DNA from: Amoebophrya sp. A120
Lineage: Eukaryota; Sar; Dinophyceae; Syndiniales; Amoebophryaceae
NCBI GenBank assembly: GCA_905178155.1
Contig: CAJINV010000004.1
Coordinates: 10,647,655-10,711,654, forward strand
Length of the DNA: 64,000 nt
Direction: 5' to 3'
Shown: in pieces, positions 52,756 through 61,700 of the stretch
How positions within the stretch are numbered: position 1 is the first letter of the stretch
Layout: each line of letters begins with the position of its first letter
Program-made: the position numbers and the translations under genes
The notes under the pieces: model-generated
What the model saw: only the letters and a program-made list of their open reading frames with translations
Told to the model about the DNA's origin: nothing
Databases searched by the model: none

Positions 52756-54478
52756 ATGTTCTCGGCCTCACGGAGAAAAGGTGCTGTCGCTCGTGTTCTT
52801 CTCTTAGGTTTCTTGCACACGGCAAGTAACCTGCCGTACGCATGCCACGCTGTCATCTTCAACGCGAGCCAGTTTCTCCGGAGACACTGCGGCCCCGGCC
52901 CTCGGCGAGCGGAGCCTTGGGTTGTGGTGGACAACGACGACACGCGGCAGACAAACCGTATCGCCCGCTCAGGTTTCGCAATCTCTGCCATCTTCACAAT
53001 GAACGCGCAAGACTCCACCTCCTCCTGTGAAAATCGTGGACCAACAAAATCAAAAAGTAACGTAAGGCATGACATGTCTTTAGTTTATCTTTTGCAGTGT
53101 CTGGGAGGGACGATCGAGTGCGAATTTTCCCTTTCCAAATCGGGTCATGCGCATTCCTGTAAACAAAAGTGGACATAGTACGAGTGGTATGCATGACTTA
53201 ATACCTTTCCGATTCCGAATGAAAATTTCATACATTATATTGGAACAGTTGAAGAGACAGACGACAGAGTCGTTGTAACACCTGAGCGGGCGATTAGCCG
53301 AAGAGTCGTCTATTCCCGTCTTGATCCGCAGTACTACCCCGCATCAGACCTGCAGTTTAACCCGGGCTGCGTTCCAGGTAAGGTGGAGGTTCCTCACAGT
53401 AGGAGAGTGCACAACCCCTCCATAATTCTCTCCTTTGTCATGCAACTATGCCAATTGCACAACTGCCAGCTCTGCTCTGCTCGTTTTCTTTTGACATGGT
53501 GCGTGTGAGAAGCTCCTGCGGAGCAATCATAGTGAACCAGTTGTAGTACTGTAATCATCCTGCTCTGATGGAACTCTACTGATGTCGTACTGACGCTACA
53601 ACATTATCCAGAGTGAGTGACTCTCCTGTCACTCCGCACACAGCAGTACTGGGTGCCCGTCCACTCATTAGAATGAGAAAAGATAATGTTTATCCCGGAC
53701 ACGCACAAATATGATGATGATGATGATGTTTTGTTGTGGTGTTCTTGTCCTTCAAAGAAATGAGGGAGATAAGGGGCTGTGCAATTTGGATAGACTGTGG
53801 CGGCTTAACCTTCCCAGACCAAATTCCGGCGAAGGAAGCTCGGGTGGCAGAGCAGCTGCGAGAGGTAGCAACCGCTGCCGCATGGAACAAACGGGACCGG
53901 CGTGCAGCGGGATCCAGCATCTGGGATCCTTGCAACTCCTGCAGCTCCTCCTGCGCTAGCTTCGTCACGGCGCGGTCGTGCGCGAGTCACGAAGAGTGCT
54001 CCCCCTCGGTGAATATGGCATTTGCAAATACGTTTGGGTCTGGAAGAGATCCAACTTCCTTGTGATGCATTGTGTAGATCACACGTACGAATTGGTCTTG
54101 CGCGGGGAGCAGCAGATACCCATTTTTCGCCATGCTGATGCGGAATAGGCATTGTAAGGGCCTTACAATAAACCATGTGATGCTAATATTTATTCTCTCC
54201 CGTTTCTTTTTCCAAACCTCATGGGGGACGCAAAATCTGGCGCATGACAAACTCCCAGGCTGATCCAGCCCCAGACATTTTTGCATTTGATAGTGCTGAA
54301 AGTCGAGCAAGGCCACCAGCGACCTTGCTTTATCGAGGAGGTGCAAATCCAGCCGCAGACGCAGCGTAGCGGCGGTTTTCTTTCCTGTATGAGCTGCTTC
54401 CCTGCCTCTATCGGTACCAGCTGGCCCTCGTCCGGTGGTAGCGCGACGGAGATCTCAACACCTGCTCGCCTTGTGTAA
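52756..54478 (+). CDS. Unknown protein with hydrophobic leader and Cys-containing C-terminus
   Basis: Exons 52756-52958, 53301-53377, 53758-54013, 54298-54478 join in frame to 238 residues. I chose the ATG at 52756 because the frame upstream has none. The N-terminus MFSASRRKGAVARVLLLGFL then HTASNL resembles a signal peptide or anchor. Later segments contain dispersed cysteines (DPCNSCSSSCAS, SCMSCFP). No family recognised. Two introns are introners (52959, 54014) and one is GT-AG (53378-53757). Confidence 0.6.
52959..53295. mobile_element. Introner, family E
   Basis: Left TATCGCCCGCTCAGGTTTCG, right ACACCTGAGCGGGCGATT. Flanks aaccg / agccg, one mismatch. Excision joins RQTNR to RVVYSRL in frame. 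Confidence 0.9.
54014..54292. mobile_element. Introner, family A, diverged
   Basis: Left TATGGCATTTGCAAATACGT then TTGGGTCTGG, right CCAGCCCCAGACATTTTTGC to TTGATA. Flanks gtgaa / gtgct. Excision keeps the frame open to the stop at 54478. Confidence 0.85.
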
Positions 54479-55964
54479 TTGGTGACGGTGGTGCTGCCCT
54501 TCAATATTACTTATATCTAACTAAAAAATGAAAGAGAGTTGCTCATGCTGCCATGCGCTTTTGCCGTGCTAAGTAATCCTGACTCTTGGTCTTGACAGAC
54601 AGAAATACACACCCACTCGCACTTTCATCTTGCGAAAATTTGTTTGCACGCCCGCACGGTCTACTTATTTGGTGACACTTTTATAGAACTACTCTACGGG
54701 TTGTCGATGTCGTCGTGTTAGCCACAGATTTTGCAATTGGTCTGCCGAAACGAAAAAAACAGGTTCTTTGAAAATATAGTATGTTTTATTTTATTACAGC
54801 AGAATCGGCACAACTTCCACTTACCAAATTCGATATCAATGAACACAGGAAACGTCGCTCTGAAGATGAACTACAAGTGCGATTATCTGGTAACCAAATG
54901 CGTGCGCGCGCGATATTGCTTAGCAAACGCAGCGCGAAGGCAGTTGCCGTTACCATATAGGGCAACCGCCGGGAGGCGTGAAGGTCAGGGAAATGGCCAG
55001 AAATGAAGCGGGAGAAGGGAAAAAAAGCGGACCAGATGGGAAAATGGCCAGGACGTCAAAAATGTTGCCAAAACGGCAGAAGCCAAGCGGGAGAAGGTGA
55101 AAAAAGAGCATTTTTGCGGTTTGGCCCACTTGATATCGGAAAAAGAGACGGACTATTTTTTGCTCCGCCCGCTGGCCAGCTGCGTTGGAGAAGCAGGCCC
55201 GCGACCTGTTCGGAAGCCTTGGGCCGCTTCGTAACTGGAAAAAGTTGGGAAAAAATGGCAAAAAGTCGCGGCATAACGTGGGTGGGAGCAATCGTCGGAT
55301 TTTGTCCAGATCACCCGGGCCGCTTGGAAAATGGGAAAAGAGGAAAAATCTTGCAAAAGCGCAATCCTTCCGCAGGCTTCAAAACTGCCAGTCAGCTGAG
55401 GGCGGTGAAAATGTGCAGAGCCCTTCGGCCGACTAAAAACCTGAAAAAAGAGCGAAAATTAAAAAAAATCGAGAACCCTCGGCAGGCTGACAAACTGGCC
55501 GCCGAGGGCGGTCCGGCGGGCGCGTGGTCGCGCCATACCGTCGGGATTGTGAAAAAAAAAACCGCACTAGAGGCGGGCGGAGGGATGTCACAAAATCCCC
55601 ATTTGCCCTGGATTGTGGGCACAAATCCGGCACCTCCGCCGCATCTGAAATGGCCGATTTTGATGGTTAGCCACAGAAAACGCCGCTCTGAAGATGAACT
55701 ACAAGTGCGATTATACGACAGAAATGAAGCTATTTTATCGACACATCTACCCTGGTAGATTCTTTTCGTGGAGTGACTGGAAGGAGTTCCTCCGGTCTAG
55801 TTTGTTCATGGGCTGGCAGATCCCTAGAAGCTAATGCCTGGAGGTACTGGACTCCCTTGCCCTGCGAGAGGGGCGGGAGGGTGCCTCCCGTTCGCGGTGT
55901 TTGGAGTGCGTTTTGAGCTGTGAGACGCAGCTATTTTTGTCTCTACACGCAGGTTTACATGTTC

Positions 55965-56215
55965 CGCTAGAGTGCAGAGCATTGCCTAGAGGGCAGTCCC
56001 AGCGGGGACAGTTTGCGTTTGCCGATGCTTCGCTAGAGTGCGGAGCATTGCCTAGAGGGCAGCCCCAGCGGGGGCAGTTTGCGTTTGCCGATGCTTCGCT
56101 AGAGTGCGGAGCATTGCCTAGAGGGCAGTCCCAGTGGGGACAGTTATTTGCGTTCGCCGAAGCTTCGCTAGAGTGCGAGACATCTGTCTTGAGGGCAGTC
56201 CCAGAGTGACAGGTT
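55965..56215. repeat. Minisatellite, 66-bp unit, about four copies
   Basis: Units begin CGCTAGAGTGC at 55965, 56031, 56097 and 56166 and include GAGCATTGCCTAGAGGGCAG. The period is a multiple of three, which keeps frames open on both strands by chance; I do not call a gene. Confidence 0.88.
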
Positions 56216-56670
56216 TGCGCATGCTCGCCATGAGGCCGGCCCCAACGGAGGCGGTGTCGCGGTGTTTTGCTACAAGGCCAGTTTCCGCGGGGAGTAGTTT
56301 TGCGGGCATTTGTTTTGGGGAAAGATGACATCTTGATCTTGTGGCCGGGGTCGCCACTGTCCGGCGGCGTCGTTTGGCGCATTATTTCCGTTCTCTTTGG
56401 ACGATATCGATATGCCTTCTGTCCTCGATCTCGCCTTGCTTTGGGAACAGGGGTCGTTTGCCACTGGCGGTACCCATACCCAATCCGTTACCCTTGCGAA
56501 CTTGTTCCCATGCTTTGGCTGGGGTTCTTGGTGTCCAATTTGTTCGCCCTCTGTTCCCTTAGCAGGGCGGGGTCGAGGATCCTCCTCGTCAATTACGAAG
56601 TGCAATCAGCTACGTCGCTCTGAAGATGAACTACAAGTGCGATTATACGACAGAAATGAAGCTATTTTAT

Positions 56671-57259
56671 CAAGTGCAATAGATCTGTCTGGGTCCTCTG
56701 GAAAAATGCAGTTGGCTGTCATGCGGAATCTGCGTGACGCTGACCGCCCAGAAGCTGCTCTAGCATGCAGGCAATGGCACCACAGGTCCTCGCTTCGAGG
56801 AGGTTCCTCAGTGCCTATCCGGCACGAGTATCAAATGCAAAAATGTCTGGGTCTGGAAGAATGCGCGATTTGTCATGCAGCTTTGATTCCATGACCATGA
56901 CCCATGAGGTCTGGAATGCAGCACCTAGCATGACAGATTCTGTGCGATCTCTCTCATGCCTATCCTGCGTGACAAACTCCCTCCCGACTTGTGCAAAACT
57001 GGACGACCTTTGGTAATCCTGCAACACAGATTTTTGCATGCTTGAGATTTAGCATGACAAGTTGCATTCTTCCAGACCACCCAGACATTTTTACAATCCA
57101 TAACGAGAAATTCAAATTCTTGATCATTTTGAAGGCAAGAACTGGGCTGCGTTTTACTTCGCTGTCCATGGTGGATTGGAGATTTTTTTGTGGTCTGAAA
57201 AAATGCGCCTCACAAGTAAGTTTCCATCGTTCCAGAAGACCAGACATGTTTGCAATTGG
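56671..57259. mobile_element. Family A introner-like element hosting another
   Basis: Left end about TATCAAGTGCAATAGATCTG then TCTGGGTCC, right end inverse of TACCAATTGCAAACATGTCT. A second family A element (56829-57102) sits inside. The outer target duplication is not clear. Confidence 0.55.
56829..57102 (-). mobile_element. Introner, subfamily A1, reverse orientation, nested
   Basis: Termini TATCAAATGCAAAAATGTCT and CATTTTTACAATCCATA. Exact target duplication acgag (56824-56828, 57103-57107). The interior (CCTAGCATGACAGATTCTGT) is the reverse complement of 6596-6864 and 42438-42699. Confidence 0.92.
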
Positions 57260-57307
57260 TAGAGATGGATGGAAGACGATATCTTGCCACAACAATGACG
57301 AGCATGG

Positions 57308-57596
57308 AAAAATTATTCTCCAAGAAAAAAACTGCGTTTAGTCGAGTGACTCGGTTTTTTATGTGAACGCCATCACGATAAATCTGCATCTGCTTTACAC
57401 TACATTTATATAATATACAGACAAAGGTTACTACTGTCCTGCGCCGCGAGTAAGGAAGAGCTAAGTTAGTATGACGCATGACATAAACCAAAACCAAGTC
57501 TGATGGATATCGTGGCGGCGCATCAATACCAGTGTTATACTTCTTGTGCATTTTGCATCACAGACACTAATGCACTTCCGCAGTTTTTTCTTTCAT
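57308..57596. mobile_element. Introner-like element, family C, diverged
   Basis: Left end TCTCCAAGAAAAAAACTGCG, right end CGCAGTTTTTTCTTTCAT. Flanks about aatta / aattg. Outside any gene I can assemble. Confidence 0.6.
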
Positions 57597-57658
57597 AATT
57601 GTTCAAAACTCGGGTACGGGTATGACCTCGTGGACCGTACACGGTTCGCAATCTGCAA

Positions 57659-57964
57659 CATCAAGTGCAAATGTGTCTGGCGTGTCTTCGGAAAGTAAAC
57701 TTGGGCTCGTTCTTTGTCATGCAGCTCGAAAGATGAACTCAGAGTCAGAACCAGAGCCAGATTTCGTCCTTCATGATTAGTAGATAAAAGTAGTAAAAGG
57801 CGTCGGTCGAGGTTCTTCTGCGATGATTGTAATGCGCGCCTTATCCCCGCCTTGGCATTACGAATAAGCCGCGTTCATCGCCGCGCAGGCTCGTACAGGA
57901 ATATGTACTGTCGTTTTGGTGATCAAAAAAAGCAGTAACGACCCAGACACACTAGCAGTTGATA
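57659..57964. mobile_element. Introner-like element, family A, diverged
   Basis: Left CATCAAGTGCAAATGTGTCT, right CGACCCAGACACACTAGCAG to TTGATA. Exact target duplication tgcaa (57654-57658, 57965-57969). Confidence 0.88.
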
Positions 57965-58778
57965 TGCAACTTCGTACTCACGCGGATACGCTACGAGATC
58001 AAGATGATCAAACAAATTCAAATCTTTCTCTTTGCTCAAGTTCACGAACCACTCGAGTCAAATTCTGGCGAATCATGAAAATAACGCACCTATGGATCAG
58101 CAGACGACCAGGCATGAGCAGGTAACAAATCATGTATGTGATGAAAAAATTGCGGAGGTTGAGAACAGGATCTCTCTGCTTTTTCTGAAGATCCACCCGA
58201 AAATGCAAATGCTTTGTTTTGTAAGTACCGCCGGAAGACTCGAATAAAGCAACATGCAGGACCAGAATTCCTCGCACTGTATAAAAAGGTGCGACTATGA
58301 AGATCTTGGCTCTTCAAAAATGTGAATAGAACTCGTTGCAAAATCAGATGGGCGTGAAAATGTAAATGAAAATGGGTCTGATCCGAAGTGCAACGAATTT
58401 TTTGGCAGAGATGCAATATTAAATCTTGTACTTGTCATCTGTTTCGCGGAAACATTGCAATGAAAAATACTCTGACCAGGCAAGAGCACGACAAGTTGTA
58501 CAACCAAGAAAGTTCTTCTTCGAGTAGAAATAATCGGAATGCAACAATCTCAATCGAAAACCTCTTCTTACACTAGACTAGAAGAGAACGCGATTTATTG
58601 ATGCATACAAATAAGAACTCGTACTCGACAACCTGAACGTCAGTACTTTTATTCAGATGAGCGTCGTGATGTGCATGTCAACATAAGACTTTCATTTATT
58701 TTCCTGATCTCCTGCAGCGCGAAGGCGAAACCTATTTCACGACTCCTCCAGTGTGTCCTCGAAGCTGCCGAAGCGGTT

Positions 58779-61700
58779 ATGGCGAAAACCAAGGGGATGA
58801 TGAAGAAGAAGGCCACGGCCAAGGGAGCCAGAGGTGGCTCGGCGCGGCGCCATACGAAGGGGAGTAAAGCTTCCTGTGCAGCGGTGACCCAGAAGCGGAC
58901 GACTGCACAGCTGTCTGATGATGAGGATAGCATCGATGAGGAGGACGGCGTATTCGACGCACAAGACGAGAGGCAGTACGGGGAAACGATCGACACCATC
59001 TTCGAGCGCCAAGGACCGCAGAAGAAGAGAAAAACGAAAACCAGGGGGCAACGCAAGGCGAGCACGGGGCGGGACGATGACAGCGACAGCGACAGCGACC
59101 GCGCATTCGACGACGACGATGTATTCGCCAGCGCGGCAGCCGGCGGCGGGGATCTCATGTCGCTCATGAACGCAATGCAGGCAAAGGCAAAGGGAGCTGC
59201 GACGACCAGCACGTCAGCTGAGGCGAAAAACAAGAAGGGGCGAGTGGCAAAAAAATCTTCGTTGCCCCAGTTTGCTCCTGATGCGGGGGCAAGCGACGAG
59301 GAGGGCAGTTTTTCTGACGATGACGGTAGTGCGGAACACGAAACTGCGGCTCAACTCGAGCACGACGAACTACTGCAGGACGTGGCGGCGCAACTCGGGA
59401 CGTCGCCCGACGAGAATGACGGACACGGCAAGGCTACTGGTGGACCGCGTCGCAACCGGCTCGCGCACGTGTCGGAGTCGATGGCGCACCTGCTCGGGGG
59501 GGAGGACGTAGACGAGGCGGATGCGGTGAACCTACAGGAGCTTCTGCAGCCACTGGCCCAGAAGCAGGCGCTGGGCAACGTGCAGCGGCAGCTGTTGAAG
59601 CTGGAGGAGAGTGCGCAGAAGCTGGAACACGAGGAGGTACTGGGCGACGTCAAGCAGGCACGCAAAGATCGGGCGGTAAACTACGAAGCGTCCAAGCGGG
59701 ACGCCCGCAAGTGGGACCAGCAAGTGCGGGCGAACCGAAACTCGAGTCAGCTGCTCTTTGGCGATTACGAGGACCTGCTGGAGAACCGGTCGACGAAAAG
59801 CCTCGCTGCGAGCTTCCAGTTTAAAACAGGTATAGGTGGAATCATAATATCTGCATTACTCTGCTGGGCGTCCAAGTCCATGCAACTTGTAGACGTGCAT
59901 CGTAAATTGGTACTGGCCCCCTCCATGCATCAAATACTGGGGTGTGAATCTGTACGGCAGCTGCAAACAAGTCAGACATTAGAACAGCGTTGTTGTCGTG
60001 TAGTATATCTGAATCTTCAATCTGGCCAGCGAGTGCTTGTAAACACTTGTTTGCGATTGCGCAAGGAAATTCGGCAGGATTGGGATAAAAATATTTGAAT
60101 AAGTGATTGCATTGTACTACGCTCGTGGGTCAGACAACATATGGCCCTGGTTCCACCGTGTCAACAACATCTATATGTTGCTAAAAAGGTCGTTCTCACC
60201 TTAGATCACGAAACGAAATGAACGCTACAACAGCCGCGAATTCGATAGCCAAGCAGGGGAGCGAGCAGACGGACTCGTTTGAGGCCGACCTCGCGCTCGC
60301 ACTTGCAGAGACGAAAGAGCTGGAAATGGCAGCACGGGGTATCGTCAGCAAAAATTCCCCTACGTACCGCCCACACTCAAAAGGATAAGGATATATCATT
60401 TCCCTGCTGGGTATGCGTATAATTACTTACAGTTTCAGTTGTCATCAACCTGTGTTGCAGCGGGGGACTTGTAACGCGTTGTGATGAGAGAAGATAATTT
60501 TTGTCATGCTAATAGTCTGGCTCTGGGTGGACAGTGTGTGAGGCTTTGCCTTGTCGTACTGAACAGGCAAGAAAGCAAGTTTGGCTGCTATCCACGACGG
60601 CAGTTCAGATTTCGTTCCGTCTGACACGAAAGGTGTATTTATTTAAGTAATACATAGGAAATACAAGAAATAAACGTGCTATGCCACGAGTTTCGAGTTC
60701 GTAAAGCTTTGTGCATGGGGTCGACGTGGTGGGAGCTTTTTTGCTTTTGATACGACACGAGCAACGACTGGATGGCACCGGCACGGGCGGTCTTCTGGCC
60801 GATGGCGACGGCCAGACGACGGGAGCGAACCCGGCCATCCGCGAAGCCAAGCGGACGCAGCAGATGGCGCACCTGCGGGCGTTGCAGCTGCGCGAGCTCA
60901 CGCGGGCGAAGAGATTGAAAAAAATCAAGTCAAAGTCCTTCCACCGGGTTAAGAAACGCATGGACAACAAGGAACGCGAAAAAGTACTTTTGGATCGCAT
61001 ATTCTTGTTCTGCTTACTGCTACAAAACTGCGTATATAGAATGTTGACCACACCGGACGACTGGACACTCTCGTGTGAGTGTGCAACACTTTTTACGGAT
61101 TTAATGCAAACTGCCTGTCTTGCATGACAAATTGCAAAATTTCTGATTTTAGGGAATATTTTTATGTTGAGGTGAATTATGTCAAGAGCTGAGTATTAGT
61201 TTTACTTTTACGTAGTGCCTACGATGTATGAAATAGGTGCTGTCCCGACTGGAGCAGGAGGATCCAGAGCTGGCGGCGCAAATCAAGCGTGAGATGTATC
61301 GAATCGAAAAGTGCCCCGCACCCGGAGGACATTTTGCAAAATTGTATTTGAATTGTGAAGGTCACACCTCGAAAAATGAAAGGAGGCATGCGACTTCTTT
61401 TTACTCTGGATCTGGAATGTATTAATGCGGTCAGCACTTGACAGGTCCAGGTGACTAGTACAGGTGTCGCCTATGGTACTGGGCACCCCTCCACAAAGAA
61501 AGATTTTCCTTTTTGCCGATCTGCACGGAAAATTCTTGATTGGTCATGGATATGCATTTTACCACTTACATCATCCGAAAATAAAACAACGCGTCAAATA
61601 TAAACTTTATTGTCCCGCATAGAACGATTGTGAAGCGCCATGCTTCAGAGGTGCGTAACCTACTTCGTTCGGGCTATGAATGAAAATCTATTCTTGAACG

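Larger units (their letters stand above)
54800..57299 (+). pseudogene. Triplicated exon fragment (RRSEDELQVRL) separated by GC-rich blocks
   Basis: An exon-like segment encoding RRSEDELQVRL occurs at 54860-54893, 55682-55739 and 56616-56670. The second and third copies share about 56 bp, continuing YDRNEAIL. Between them lie a GC-rich block (about 54957-55670) and a region with a 66-bp minisatellite (about 55742-56610). Joining the third copy across the family A insertions to 57265 gives NEAIWMEDDILPQQ and a stop. Whether this is a functioning gene with tandem-duplication introns or a broken one is unresolved. Confidence 0.4.
57300..58778. other. Spacer with two introner-like elements and possible exon remnants
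   Basis: Contains a family C-like element at about 57308-57596 (CCAAGAAAAAAACTGCG / CGCAGTTTTTTCTTTCATA) and a family A element at 57659-57964. A frame encoding GYGYDLVDRTRFAICNF opens across the second element once it is removed, but I cannot connect it to a gene. Confidence 0.45.

Noticed and set aside
55003-55758. 251-codon plus-strand open frame
   Set aside because: Most of it is the GC-rich insertion between two copies of the same exon fragment; only the last ~25 codons look coding.
55965-56215. CRISPR-like array
   Set aside because: Units are contiguous 66-bp tandem repeats with no unique spacers, in a eukaryotic contig.
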